DNA from: Bimastos eiseni
Lineage: Eukaryota > Annelida > Clitellata > Crassiclitellata > Lumbricidae
Length of the DNA: 64,000 nt
Assembly: GCA_959347315.1 (NCBI GenBank)
Contig: OY365816.1
Span: 29,232,969 to 29,296,968, forward strand
Direction: 5' to 3'
In this document: piece by piece, positions 12,701-42,200 of the stretch
How the letters are laid out: each line of letters begins with the position of its first letter
Numbering within the stretch: position 1 is the first letter of the stretch
The notes under the pieces: model-generated
Databases searched by the model: none
Seen by the model: only the letters and a program-made list of their open reading frames with translations
What the model was told of the DNA's origin: nothing
Program-made: the position numbers and the translations under genes

Positions 12701-14309
12701 GGAATTGTCGGCTGTGGTTGTGGCATCTGATAACTTTTTGTTGTTTCTTTTCATCCAGAACACTGAACATGCCAAGTCAAGAGCTCGGCGCTCCTGCTGT
12801 TCGGAAATTCGACATGGAGACGTGGTTACCTGCCCGGAAGTTCTGGGGAGAGGTATGGGACCGAAAGTCACATTGATCAGTGACCGGTTTTTGTTTTGGA
12901 TCTTGTTGAGGCTTGAACCATTTACCGGTTGAGCTGAAACTTACTTTATGTTTCAGGTGAAAGGTACTTTGTTGTTGGGAAAGGACTTCTGTGAGAAAAG
13001 CAGTTGATATAGGGACCTTTTAACGCTAGGAGGGAGCTCCATTTGTGACTGCACATGGATTCAGCTCCGTTCTTTATTGGTGGTTTGCGGTCTTTTCCTT
13101 TTCGACTGCGTCGGTTTTTTAGCGCCGTTGACGTGGTATGGCGGCGTTTACAGTGCATTATATATCGTCGTAATTATTATTATTATTATTATTATTAACA
13201 TAATATTTGTATGTATTGTTGTAGTGCCTAAAGATGAGAATTGCCCCCGTTTTAATTTTGTTGAATGAAAACTCCAAAGATAAGCATTGAGATTTAAAAT
13301 AACTACTCCACATTTATTGACTTTAATTTCGTAGATTTCGAGCGCCTCCAACTGCACGGATTATCAAAGTCGAAGGCTTGGCATCCAATACAAGAACGGC
13401 AGCGGAAAGAGAAAATACTGCCACACGGTTTGTGTCGCGAATATGTCCAGGAGTAGGATTGCTGGAATGGATTGTTTGAGGGTCATACAAATCTGGGATT
13501 GTGTGATAAACAATTATTCTGTTGTTGATTTACGATGTTCGAGTTTTGTATTTTAAAGTTACTGACAATTTGTCTGCCAGTAATTGCAGCTATTCATTGA
13601 TAAATGAAAGCATTTTACAGGTGCTATATAAGAAAAATGTTATTTAACGTTTTGGTGCATTATGTGGTGCCACCAGTTCATGCCGAGATGAATAGATGTT
13701 TAGATGGTGATGTTTGTTGTCCTAGGTTAATGGAACTGCATGTGCTGTTCCACGTCTGATCATATCCATCTTGGAAAACAACCAGAATCAGGTGAGTTCA
13801 GTCTAAATCTTCAAGTGGTACAGTGGTGTGCTGGAATAACAACATATCATTGAAATGTTCTTTGACATATTGAATTACCAGTTCATGCTGATTTCTTGAC
13901 TACTGTTACCCCAAGCGATCTTTTAACACAGAATGGTTCTGAAGAATATGATTGGTGAAATCTTACTGTGTTCGTGTCAAGTAATTTGGTGGGTGTAAAT
14001 ATTCTACCTAGACTTTTGAAAGTCAATCTGTGGTGGGAATAGAATGTCATCATAGCTATGCTAACTGAAACGTTTTATTAAATAATATACTCGAATTTCT
14101 ACTAAAAAAAATCGATATCTTGCATGATAAAGATTAGTGAGATCAGGAGAAACTTTTGTTTTTGGTTTTTGTAGGATGGTTCGGTCACTATTCCACCAAA
14201 GTTGCGACCTTATTTGGACAATTTAGAGGTGTTGAAAAAGCGAAGTTCTGTAGATTGCTTATATCCGATGAGACAGTATCACCCAAGACGACAGCCTAAC
14301 CAACGATGA
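6755..14309 (+). CDS. SARS2: Mitochondrial seryl-tRNA synthetase
   Basis: Class II synthetase that charges mitochondrial tRNA-Ser with serine. Fifteen exons: 6755-7099, 7535-7582, 8004-8087, 8374-8428, 8671-8734, 9068-9173, 9501-9548, 10281-10389, 10815-10860, 11086-11173, 11935-12047, 12759-12852, 13335-13427, 13726-13791, 14175-14309. All phases agree and total 1494 nt (497 aa), close to mammalian SARS2. The N-terminus [20 protein letters not shown] is Arg-rich with no acidic residues, a likely mitochondrial presequence. Recognised stretches: [34 protein letters not shown] (motif 1 area), CFRAET and [17 protein letters not shown] (motif 2), [13 protein letters not shown], and [16 protein letters not shown] (motif 3 with its Arg). 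Intron 1 uses a GC donor or a weak GT donor 3 bp upstream. Exon 6 has a poor pyrimidine tract but a perfect protein and phase fit. Confidence 0.93.
9590..9690. repeat. TTTATATATTTAAAA-type AT-rich repeat
   Basis: Tandem AT-rich units in SARS2 intron 7; they create a false Phe/Ile/Tyr-rich open frame. Confidence 0.8.
9925..10190 (+). mobile_element. Possible tRNA-derived SINE in SARS2 intron 7
   Basis: AGAGGTTCAAATCATGCC at about 9982-9999 fits a pol III B box (GGTTCAAATC), preceded at the expected spacing by GTGCTTATGTGCACAGAGG, a poor A-box candidate. The body runs to the GGCTTGATACCCTCTGGCTG block. A second tRNA-like segment (GCGGGTTTGATACC, about 10508-10521) lies 500 bp downstream. The family is not identified. 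Confidence 0.4.
10895..11025. repeat. TA/CATA microsatellite
   Basis: Long ATATAT stretch with CATA interruptions in SARS2 intron 9, between exons 10815-10860 and 11086-11173. Confidence 0.9.
11174..11492 (+). repeat. 15-bp minisatellite of 5' splice-site-like units
   Basis: About 21 diverged copies of GTAACACACCTGAAG begin exactly at the donor of SARS2 exon 10 (CACAAAG|GTAACT) and continue into intron 10. Most copies repeat the word AAGGTAAC or AAGGTAAT, so each resembles a splice donor. The true donor is the first unit of the array. Confidence 0.85.
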
Positions 14310-14718
14310 TACAATGTCTGCTTTAGGAATCTTTGGAAGATTACTAAGGATTTTAAAAATCTTTATGTGAATGGGTCAACATTTACAGAGACCGTTCGAT
14401 TAAGCCAGAAAGGGTCCGGTCCTTGAACAGGTGCGACGAAGTTTACAATCGCGTGATGCAGCTCTGTGTTGACTGAAGGAGAATCAGGGGAGGATAAATT
14501 TTAATGGAGATTTATTTAACGTTTGATGCAACCGATATAGGTTATGATGAGTTTGTTGTACCCATCGTTTTACCATTAAGATAAATTATACCGTGTTGAG
14601 AATTATGCTGTGTAGAATGTTTGTTTAACAAATCTAGAACACCAGTGAGTTGGAACTGGTTGACACCACACTAAGCGAGTTACGAGTTTTTATTTAAGAC
14701 ATTTTCTCATCTGTGTAC

Positions 14719-14724
14719 AATAAA
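14719..14724 (+). promoter_or_regulatory. Poly(A) signal of SARS2
   Basis: AATAAA about 410 bp downstream of the SARS2 stop codon. It is the first good signal found in the sense strand. Confidence 0.6.
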
Positions 14725-14816
14725 GCGTTTGAAGTGTTTGTTCAGCTCTTTTGACTACTCAGCAAGTGTTCAAAAGCAATAAATTTGCTGCATCTACAAT
14801 TTCGATTACCTACAAA

Positions 14817-14999
14817 ACCAGGGCTTGAAGTGGGACGGTATAAAACGGTATCGGCACTTCTTCTGGCCGACCGACTGCAAGCATGCCGGTACTTTTACAG
14901 ACCCCCTCATCTGGAGAAGACCCCCCTCATCTGGAGAAGGGAGAAGGGGAATGGTTCTAGTATCTATACCAGCACCTCTATTTTCCCACTTCAAGCCTG
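14817..14999. mobile_element. Small hAT-like MITE
   Basis: Inverted ends CAGGGCTTGAAGTGGGA at the left and TCCCACTTCAAGCCTG at the right (14-bp perfect core) enclose about 150 bp with no coding capacity. The flanks CCTACAAA (14809-14816) and CCTACAAG (15000-15007) look like an 8-bp target duplication with one change, which fits hAT. It lies between the convergent 3' ends of SARS2 and ZZ-PARP gene A. Confidence 0.55.
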
Positions 15000-15082
15000 C
15001 CTACAAGCAGCTACTTGACAGTCAAGTCCATTTTCTAATAGCAGTTAAATCTGTGATGTTGAATGACTTAGTTTTCTAGAGT

Positions 15083-26279
<11,197 letters not shown>

Positions 26280-28960
26280 GATGACCTGGAAAGATCGGAA
26301 AGGATCTGGAGCAGGACAACACGGCGAAATAACACTGGTAACTAACTAGATTAGTCCTTGAGTCTAGCTGACTTTCGGGAGTGAAGCACACATTTCAGGA
26401 AACCGTCTAACTGGGATTTGTATCAAGCGTGCAACTTTATGGGCCTCTCGAGACTTTATTACCACTCGACATATGCGACGCGAAACGCTAGTCGATGCGC
26501 TGTGTTGGTGTATGCAGAGGCGACACTTAGGCCTCTGTGGTCGTGTCTAAGAGCAGCTGGCCCTTGTATAAGGGTAGGCCGATGTGGAGTATGAATATTC
26601 ATCATCAGGACACTAGAGCCCGGTTTCATGGGTCAGGCAGACTATTATGATTTCAGCAAACGCTAGAGACTTATAGATCGCCATGTAATTATGCCTTTGT
26701 AAATAGGACCCTGGACGATAATGATAACGTTTATTTGACTACGCTCTTATCTCAAAGATGATTGCATTAGACTTATAGATCGCCATGTAATTATGCCTTT
26801 GTAAATAGGACCTTGGACGATAATGATAACGTTTATTTGACTACGCTCTTATCTCAAAGATGATTGCATTCATGACGTATTAAATCAGAGGCACTCAGTC
26901 GTGATCTAAATACGTGTAGACCTATTTGCGGTTTCAGACAGGAACTATAACTAAGGTTCGAGAAGGATCTCTCTTGCGCCCAGCATATCAATAGGAACTG
27001 ACAGCTGGTTTTACCAGTCGCATCAGATCATGAGCCTTGAAGAGGCGCAATTAATCAAGTTTAATTGGTTGATTGTGCTAAGGTTGTATTCTGCCAAATA
27101 TTTTTCGCCTACGTCAACGTCGCTTGATATCACAGGATGTCGTTAAACTCTGGACCCTGTACAGAGGGCAAATCTTTCCGTCGCTTCAAGATATTGCAAC
27201 GCGGAAAGAACCGGTTTGAGAGAGTAGCGTTGTCTACGATTTTACTATGCAATACAAGGCAATACAATGCTATTATCTTACACCTAAAGTTTAGATGTGG
27301 ATGACCGACCCTAAAATGGAGTCACAGATAACATTCCCATTCGTTTTAAAATGAATCTACCACAAATCGATGGATCATAGTTTCATTGTGCCACGGTTGG
27401 GGCGCCACCGATGAGTCTATCTTGATGAGGTGCTACGTAATCTTATGGGTTCGTTAGATACGAGGTCTACAGTCAAGTGGTCTCATTATTATCAGATTGG
27501 TCATGCATCCTTGTTTAAGTAAAACCGGGTAAATCCCAGGCGGAAATAGAAACATCGGGGATTTACATATTCATCTCTGAGCTCAGTCGGTGACTCTACT
27601 CAGGTACTTACGATGGTTTTATACAGGGAAATTCCTCATACATAATCACAAAATGATTTACGGTTCCGCGTTGAGGGCAAATTTACCGACTCATTGAGCC
27701 ATTTCAGACAACACGATTTCTTAAGAAATAAGCCGACACACCGAAACTTTTTATCTTCTGACATGACTTAGAATATTCCTGATATCACCGACAAAACCGA
27801 ATAATGGTCGACAGAAGTAGGTCTTACCTATGCATCTGCCACACAAATCCACCCTCGCTTTCTCTAATTCATCTATACTAACGATGCTCTCGACTACAAC
27901 AATTTGTGCAAAATTAAACAATAAGTAAGCAATCTAATATGGTTAAAATGTTGCTTACCGTCTCAACGCTGCGAGTTCGTCCACATGAGTTCACGTGGTA
28001 TATCCATGGTCCCACATGGCACCGTTGGTAAGCAAGCCCATAATTTATTGGGTTTGATGTGCATGGAGTCATAGACATTATTGGCAACTGTCAGTATCTT
28101 GTCCACCCTTTCAGCAACATAGCTGCCGTCGGATTTGTACATGTGAAAGTTAGTCCGAGTGGGGCTTAATACTTTAAGATCTGATGTCAAGGGGATCAAT
28201 TAGGGTGAGGAGCGCTTCAAGCCAGAGAATGGTCGGTCACTTTGGCATTCAAATTAGTATTCAATCGTTCATTCATCTATTTATTCATTCATTCATCACT
28301 CATTTGTTCGTCTCTTACGATCGTTCATTCAGTTCCATACGCCAAGATGGTCGCAACTAGACTCCAATCGCTAATGCTAAGCGCAGAGCACTGGCTTATT
28401 TACGAGCGCTGCGTCGCATCTGTAATCGACGTAAATGAAACACGTACACGAACGTTGGAATAAAACGGGGTTTATTGAAGCATAACAAAAGAGATTCATT
28501 GAGAAATGAAGACGAACATTCCGACATGAGCAATTAACAGTAAAACACTGCACACATTAACGCACAGTAAGACTTACTTCCGGCGTATAATAAAGAGATT
28601 AGAGACAGATCAGAACAGAAAACATCAATTGACTGACTCTCCTCCTACTAACAGCGCATCATATTTACAAGTTATAATAAGCCTTTGTAAATTACATTGA
28701 CGGCAAAGAAGTCCATTAATATTTCATGCTAATGTAATGAATTCACGTATTAGCTTGCTAATTCATTATTTTGCTAGTTATTAGTATTCAGTTATTCAAC
28801 ACCAGCTATTTACGTTGTAATTGCCCAGAGAGAATCAACATAATTATAGTTTGTGAAATGTTTCCTCTGGTGCTTGTATTATCTCTATTTATATAAAATG
28901 CTAATTGAGTATCATGACAGGGTTAAACATGATGAGTCATTTCTATTCTTACTCATTTAT
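26280..28960. other. Region upstream of gene A
   Basis: No confident coding gene. A 102-bp exact-type duplication is at 26668-26871. Minus-strand segments 27960-28182 and about 27828-27889 are bounded by good splice sites (71-bp intron between them), but all three joined frames hit stops, so they could be 5'UTR exons of gene A or chance. The rest is AT-rich with ATTC repeats near 28260-28310 and a copy of the GGCACCAGCTTATT-type repeat near 28375-28420. Confidence 0.4.
26668..26871. repeat. 102-bp tandem duplication
   Basis: The block GACTTATAGATCGCCATGTA ... GATGATTGCATT (26668-26769) is repeated at 26770-26871 with one visible substitution (CCCTGG versus CCTTGG). Confidence 0.95.
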
Positions 28961-29290
28961 TAAGCGCCATCATCTAAAGACGAAACATCAGTGGATTGAA
29001 GTTCACTTTTAACTGCCCAAAGCTGTTTAACTTTCTAACTAGGAATAAATTACAAACCGTACTGAGTAATTATTGTGAGTGAAGAACTTGCTTTTGGTTC
29101 ATGCACATCAGCCAAAAACACAGAGACAGTCTCAGAGGAGGACGAAGAGGAGGAAAAGAAGGAAGAGAAAGAGGAGGAGGAAGAGGAGGAGGAGGAGGAG
29201 GAGGAGGAAGATTGAACCTGTGCTCTCCACGCTACAATGCGCCGCTCAAACCACTCTACCACCGTGTCGTCCTACAGTCTGGTGTTGACC
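28960..29290 (-). mobile_element. tRNA-derived SINE with polypurine insert, abutting the gene B stop
   Basis: On the minus strand the head reads CGGTGGTAGAGTGGTTTGAG (A box) and GAGCACAGGTTCAATC (B box), then a (CTT/TCC)n tract at 29128-29215. The body is shared with 58741-58890 (AATTGTGAGTGAA, GCATCAAT). The head ends directly next to the TAA of ZZ-PARP gene B, so the gene's 3'UTR starts inside this SINE. Confidence 0.6.
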
Positions 29291-34955
<5,665 letters not shown>

Positions 34956-37900
34956 TTAATACGCTTCCAGTGTTACTACATATTCAGGATAGACCTGCAT
35001 GTCTGTGAAAACCACAAAGATCAAAGGATTATCAACGCTATTTACAACGGAATCAAATCGCAGTTCATCTGTTCTCATTGGAGGCTCTTTGAATTCCCGG
35101 TGACCTCGCATAAAGTGACCGGTTAGGACACGACATTGGAAGATGTACTTCTGTCCATTGGAATCAGGAGGTGAGTAATTCGACGACGCCGAGTAACTGA
35201 AGCGGCTGGCGAAGTAGACGCCCTGACCAAAGGCCGTTCCTAAAACGCGAGAGGCCTAAAGCTAACGTTTTGTGCACGAACACGAACTGGAGTAAACTTT
35301 GATTTGAACACTTATTTCGGATGATTTTACCATAAAATGTTTCTTTAAAAAACAACGAATTAAAAAACATTATGCGCATTCTCATTCATTTCAATTTCTC
35401 ATTTAGTTATTTACATAGTTTCTCTTTAATTCACTATTTCCCTTTAATTACGGTTTGTAATTTATTCCTAATTAGAAAGTTCAATAATTATTGGAAACAT
35501 TCATTCTAACTCAATTTACTCTACGATGAATTTAATAATGAAAGAAGTCAGATTAACAAATTTTACTTCTCTGAGCGTTTTATGAAATTAATTCCTTCCT
35601 TCCTGACTAATGTAATAGAGACAAAAATTCTTTTAAAAATAATTCATTCCATATTGCTGACCGTTCTTTCCGCAATAGCTTCTGTTAAATCCGTCTCTAT
35701 AAATGTTGCTGAGTATTTCTCCTCTGGTCCCATGCCATAGGATGCGCTCGTTCTCAACTTCTGGTCCATTTTCTCTCTCCATTTCCTCTTTGCATGATTT
35801 GTAAATCTTGTACAACCGATAGTTTTCAATTCTGCTAATCTGGAAACACAACAAAAGCTGCTGGCTTCATCTCACAAGGCTCGTCAGCCTGTATAAAAAT
35901 TTCAATTAAATTGAAATAAAATTCAAGTTAACATTACATTTGGAAACAGAGGAAACTTAAAGCAAAGTAGGCTATACAACCAAAAGTCACAGCTAATAGT
36001 AGGTCTATATTCCGAAATGCCTTTATTTATATGTATGAAGCATCGTGTAGTTTTACTTTAGGCCCTAAAGCTCATCTATTTTAGTTTACGTCCTAGATTC
36101 ACCTTTGCAATGAATGTAATTTGTAACGTTACAAATCAGAATATCGTGTTAATTAATTTATTCATTCATTGCAGAAATTTATATAACGCCTCTTCATGAT
36201 TACTACTCAGGGGCGTTGCCGACTCTACGGGTATGTGGAGAATGTCTTTATTTTCAATAGATGCGGAATACTTAGTATGCTAGAAGGGGATGGGTATTTG
36301 GAACTGAATTTTATGAGTAACCTTTGCAGACTGTGTCACTATTTCAGCTAGATGATTTTTCCAGTACATTTTTGGTCTGAAACACAGTGAAATAATGACA
36401 GATGTAAGGAGAAGGTTTTGACGGACACTTGGTGCAGTTATTACCAGTTTGATCCTCTTGGTCCACTCTCCACCATCAAGAGCAGTCATATTAGCGATAA
36501 CCGTCTGATATTCAGGGTCTGAGCTATCGAGTGGTTGTCTCCGGAAGGAGACTCCAGACTGTGCAGGACTCCACCTGGAGGTAAATTCATCTTCCGCTAC
36601 ATAAAAAAGATTTAATTTTTATTATAGCACAAAATATCACGTCTTGCGCTTTCTTTTTTACCAGTTCCATCACTCAGTACTCAACCCCCTTCGTCTGCCT
36701 CAGGATACTCCACCGCCTCCGACTACTCCAGAGAGGATAGTCTTGATAAGTTTATAGAGAGACCCAAACAGGTCCCGCGGGAGAGAATCCAGGTCAGAGT
36801 GAAGGCTACTCCAAGCACTGGGATTCAAAATTGAGAAAGTATATATTCTGTTTCTAATAATTAGAGACTTTAATCAATTACCATTGAAAGCAAACCAACG
36901 TACTAGCCAACGATATTGAGTTTGGAATAGAAGTAGAGAGAGTTTGCGGAGGACAACCAAGTGATTCATTCTGATCAGTTATTGACGTCTGTGTTGTTTC
37001 AACTTTCAGGCCTTCCATTAAGTGTTCAAGTTCCTGAAGAGCTGGAATAAGAAGAAAATTTTAAATTACCCCAAAGTTCTTCGCCTAAAGCTCCTTAATT
37101 GCAACTTCAAAATAGTTGTAATGCTGTTAAGCACGTTAAAACAAATGATATCATAAACAAAATGCGCCAGAAGCTGAAGATAAATGCAGAAAGATCTCCT
37201 TAAACATATACCTTAAAGGGATATTTGTTTCTAATATTTTAGGGACCATTCTTCATTCCTGCAGTATCTGTTGCGACTATTCAAAGTTTAGGTTTATAAA
37301 TAAGTTTCAAGTAATCACTTCCATTAGACGTATGCCATAAGTAGACAATCAGAGGATTTTAATTGTGTTGGACCTAGAATAGAGATGGACTTACCACTGA
37401 CTCGATTTGGTCCATGTATTTCTCTAAACGAGTGATGGCCATGGTTTCCTTTCTTTATACATTCGCTGCATAGATCGTAATTGGAACATGATTGGCATTT
37501 GTATCGAATGCCACGAACTCTACCAAAACAACCGTCGCATCGAACTCTTCTGTGCAAATCTAGACAACGACAGGAAATCAGTCATTATTCGTTAATGCTA
37601 TTCTGAGATATATAAACTATTAGTGAAATAATTATTCCATTTAAAGTATATGATTAATGTTATATTGCAAAATGTTATACATATATCTAATATACAAAGG
37701 CCTACATGGCAACGATAACGACATTAATAAATGAAAAGATTTTACACGAATAGAAATAGAAATTATTTGCAACAAATTAAAAACAAATTTATTTGGTTCA
37801 TTGACAGATTACAGCATTATAGATACCAATCTTACTTGTACACAGAAGAACACAACTTTAAGTCATGGGTGATCGACTTACAGCCGGGTTCTAGTGTTCT

Positions 37901-38050
37901 GAGTATTTCTCTCATTCCATGTTCCGGGTGGAACCCCTTTTTCCGACACTCTCCACAGAGGTCATAATTCGCACAGACGATACACTTGTGACGTATTCCT
38001 ACGACTTGACCTCTACACCCGTTGCATAAAACACGTGGATGTGGCTCCAT
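34956..38050 (-). CDS. ZZ-PARP gene C: two ZZ fingers plus ADP-ribosyltransferase
   Basis: Exons on the minus strand: 37882-38050, 37395-37559, 36904-37041, 36445-36596, 35662-35839, 34956-35239. Total 1086 nt, 361 aa; every internal junction has a good GT-AG pair and matching phase. The start is the ATG at 38050 (MEPHPRVLCNGCRGQ). ZZ1: CNGCRGQVVGIRHKC / CANYDLCGEC; ZZ2: [15 protein letters not shown] / CSNYDLCSEC. The linker LQELEHLMEGLKVETTQ may form a short helix. PARP domain: [82 protein letters not shown]. The third triad position reads Ile (NPLIFVVF), the residue in human mono-ARTs such as PARP10. Its nearest relative is gene D next door, from which it differs mainly in the catalytic exons. 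Confidence 0.9.
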
Positions 38051-38195
38051 CGGCACAACAGATAATCATTAACCTAATTACGGTTGTATGAGTCGCTCAT
38101 CAATGACCTGCTTAATCAGCGGTTTGGCTGAATTGCCTTGGTGACAGCGTGCCGTAAAAATAGAAGTCATCTGACGCCGGGAAATTCCCAACGCA
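38051..38195 (-). promoter_or_regulatory. Upstream region of gene C, duplicated at gene D
   Basis: The 140 bp above the gene C ATG match 42261-42400 above gene D almost base for base, then the two sequences diverge. It includes GGGAAATTCCC at 38179-38189, a perfect palindromic kappaB-type site about 130 bp from the ATG. The gene D copy reads GGGAAAATCCC (42389-42399), which no longer fits the consensus fully. The function is inferred only. Confidence 0.5.
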
Positions 38196-39245
38196 AGGCA
38201 AAACTTTCAAGAAAGTACGGATCACCAAAAGGACGTTAGGGTACTGTCGTCGTGGATTGGCAGATCGTTTGTACGGGCGACGCTGAGGTTGATCTTGTGG
38301 TCGAGAAGATCAAAGCGTAACTTTCTAAGAATATGTGTCTTGTAGAGCGATATAAGCTACCCAGAAGACCGGGTGGCCGACAATTTTTATAATTCTGAAG
38401 CGGGGTAAAAATTCTATCAAACAAATTTGACTTTCTTTAAAAAGAGAGTCAGCGATAACAAAGGAGGGTGACAATAGTGATCTTTGTCGTCACACAGTGC
38501 CGTTAAACTGAAACTATACAGGAACTGTTTTGAAATATTCTGACAAGGGTATCCACATTTTGAAAAGGCAACAGTAGAATTAAATGTAGGCAGTTTTATC
38601 TGTATGACTGATCACACCATACTAAGAAGTCGATTATGTCAACAAAGCAACACAGAAAAACTGTATTGGCGGCAAAGTGTAGCTTTAACTTACGACGACA
38701 TTTAGGAACATGTTACTCAATTGTATGCACCACATGGTAGGTTTTTAATATCTTGTAATGTATCGCGATGTATTGCATTCCTTGCATCTCATTGTATTCA
38801 CCCGTTTGTAGTTCGGGCTTTAATATCACTATAGGACAAGTCACCGATTTAGTACTCGAGTCCGGTCAAGGACGGACCCGAGTTCCACTCGGGGGAGGTT
38901 TTTTGCGGGCTATGACTTGGCAGAACAGACAATTGCGCTACATATTTTGACTACACTTAGCCGGAAGATAGCTGCATAAGATGCCGGTAGATTTGGCTTT
39001 TCCTATACCAAGTGTTTCTGACAAACGAGTGTTTAACAGTGGAGGACTTCGCATGCGTCCTCATTGTTCCAGAATATCGGCGTGGAACTTTTTACAATTT
39101 CGTGTTTCTAGAATGCATAATTTGGGTTACTCGTCTTTAAAAATTCACTCTGCATGAACAGTGCCTCAGTGTATTTCTATGTTAATGGACTCGGACTCGC
39201 TCTTTCGTGACTCTGACTCTAACAATTTGGACTCGGTCTCAGCTT
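38196..39245. other. Intergenic region between genes C and D
   Basis: No gene seen. A dispersed repeat (GGAGGGTGACAATAGTGATC, then GTCGTCACACAGTGCCGTTA) at about 38460-38530 is related to copies near 61950 and 63770. Just below the gene D stop, GACTCNGACTC hexamer repeats run from about 39180 to 39265. Confidence 0.5.
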
Positions 39246-42200
39246 TTACGGACTCTGAGTCTGGAAGTCCAGACGGAACTCCATTGAAGTGGACTCGACC
39301 ACATCGTCGCTGGAGTCCATCATCGACGCATCGAGAGTTATAACATATTCAGGAAAAGTCTGCATGTCACGAAAGACGACGAATGTCCGAGGAAGATCAA
39401 CGTTGTCTACAACGGAGTCATATCGCAGTTCATCGGTTCTCATTGGAGCCTCCATGAGATCAGGGACGCCAAGGATAAAGTGTCCGGTCAGGACACGACA
39501 TTGGAAGATGCACTTCTGTCCATTGGAATCAGAAGGAGAGTTGATCGATGACGTCGACTGATTGAAGTCGGTGGTGAAGTTGACGCCACGGCCGTAGGAC
39601 AGTGCTGCAAAGTGACAATTAAAATCATCAGCAAAACGTACCAACGTATTATGAGCCGGATTTCATTTATGACTTGATTAAAGTTTAATCGCAGAATTAT
39701 TCAGGTTAAACAATGGCTGAACCGAAAGCGCTCGAACATATAGAATATATTCATTGTCTAAAATTTATCGCCTGCTCACAGGTTCCCACTTATCTCAGAA
39801 TATCTTATTTATTCACAATTATCTCATTCTTCTAAGATTTATCATTTAACTCATAGCTGTGATCGGAGTGTCTCATCATTTGACGCAAACACTTCAGAAG
39901 ATTTCACGTCATGCTGTAAGCACTTTGTTAGAGTGATATGAGCCAGATTGAAAACATTTGCTTTAGCAGTACTCATAAAAAAATAATCCTTCACGACTGA
40001 CCATGACTGCCAGCAAGGCGACTTCTGTTGAATCCGTCTCTGCAGATGTCGGTGAGTACATCTACGCTGGTTCCATACCACAGTATTCGCTCGTTCTGAA
40101 ATTCTGGTCCGTTTTCCCTCTCCATTTCCTCTTTGCATGATTTGTAGATCTTGTACAACCGATAGTTTTCGATTCTGCTGATCTGGAAAGGCGGTAGGAG
40201 CAGGCATTATAATTCCCACCAAGCCAACATCCCCGCTTAGTTTCACTTACTTGAATGAAACCCGATTAAAGTTTTATTAAAGCAAAAACAACTTCGAGAA
40301 AAACATAAAAAAGTTTGGATTTGCAATACTTGTAGAAGGTTGCAGTTTATAGGTAAGGTATATTCCGAAATATCTGCGCAGTAGGTAAATTTTATGATAC
40401 ATAAATGGTTTATGCTATATAATATCATGGCATATATATAGTGTGCAATAATATATAACTGTCCGAACTTAAGTCAGCTCGAAAGCCTAATTGGCTCGTA
40501 ATAATTATACCAATTAAAACACATGATTGAAACTTCTAATCCATTATGAAGCTAATTACAAAATAGTTGGTTGTTCTCACCGTTTTGATTCTCTGTGTCC
40601 ACTTTTCCCCTTCACAACCGATCATATTTGCGACAACCGTCTGGTATTCAAGGTCTGAACTGTCGAGAGGTTGAATCTTGAAAGGAAATCCAAGCTGTAC
40701 TGGACTCCATCTGACGCTTAAAGGATCTGTTGCTGCTGCCGCTAAATAACAGAACATAATCTTATAACTTAGAGGAGACCATGCGTAACACTTTGCTTTA
40801 GATAGTCTATCATTTAAATCTGCTGCAATGAATGAGATCAAACTCTTTAAAACTGAGTTTACTGACGTTTAGTGAATCCTCGAATTACATCGTATGTCCT
40901 CGCCATGCTCGCTGGTGTTCTACCAATTATGTAAGTCTTAACATATATTGATTGCTATGTTACTACGCAGAAGATCATTGATAATTCTTATATGTTTTTA
41001 TTTCTACTATGACATGGGCTGTGATGCAAAGATTTTATAAGTAATTCTAGTTGAAAACAATCCAACATACTTACTTGCAGCAACTGGGGTGAGATTCGGA
41101 ATAGAATCAATTGGCAATGGATCACAAAATGATTCATTCTGATCGCTGAATGTTTGAGTTGTTCCAACTTTCATCGTTTCCAATAAGTGTTCGAGTTCCA
41201 GAAGCGCTGAAATATGCATAAATTCCTTTCAACTGTCTTTAAGACGGACTAAAACATCGAATCTTTAAATTATAGTATCGGTGGAGGATTCTGGAACATG
41301 TGTAAGACTATCGAATTTGCACAGTCTTCAAAATTGTAGTTTATAGAGTGTGGTTCGGGTCCCTAGTTTTTATATAATTAGGCCTATATAGAAATTAAAC
41401 GTTCAGTAATCAATGGCTTCAATTAATTAACTTGAAATAGAAACACTGTTTAAAAACCATCTGAGTATAAATGCTTTTAATCCGTCAGAAATGTCGGTTT
41501 GTGATGGACCTAGAATAGAGATGGACTTACCACTGACTGGATTTGGTCCATGTATTTCTCTAAACGAGTGATGACCATGGTTTCCTTTCTTTATACATTC
41601 GCTGCATAGATCGTAATTGGAACATGATTGGCATTTGTAACGAATGCCACGAACTCTACCAAAACAAACGTCGCATCGAACTCTTCTGTGCAAATCTAGA
41701 CAACGACAGAAAGTCAGTCAAAACAGACGGAATAAAACAACAGACCATAAGCTTTGTAATCGTAGAATTTACTGACTACACGCAACATTGCAGTCAGTAA
41801 GGGCCTATATATATATATGCTACACACGTAAGTTGTTGGTTCCTTGTCTATCCGTTATCAGCTTTATCCTATAATTAGCTACTTATTAAGCGTTTCAAAT
41901 ATTTTACATGTGGCCTAGGCTGCAAATCGATGTACACGTAAAAGAGCAACTTAATTGATCATTTTACACATTTAATATAATTTTTTGACAACCGACAGAC
42001 TAGTTTTTGGAAAGTACACAAATCACTGAATCGATAGTTATTCTGGCTGTAAAGCTAGCAATAATTTCTAGATTTGCGGTAATCGACTTACAGCCGGGTT
42101 CTGGCGTTCGGAGTATCTCTCTCATTCCATGTTCCGGGTGGAACCCCTTTTTCCGACACTCTCCACAGAGGTCATAATTCGCACAGACGATACACTTGTG

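Noticed and set aside
27828..28199. Two minus-strand segments with good splice sites as coding exons of a new gene
   Set aside because: The 78-residue frame ends just before the donor and all joined frames contain stops. No domain was recognised; at most 5'UTR exons.
37324..37394. Extension of ZZ frames past the donor (e.g. KSISILGP)
   Set aside because: The donor GTAAGT follows the conserved VSG in genes C and D, and phase with the linker exon is correct only if splicing occurs there.
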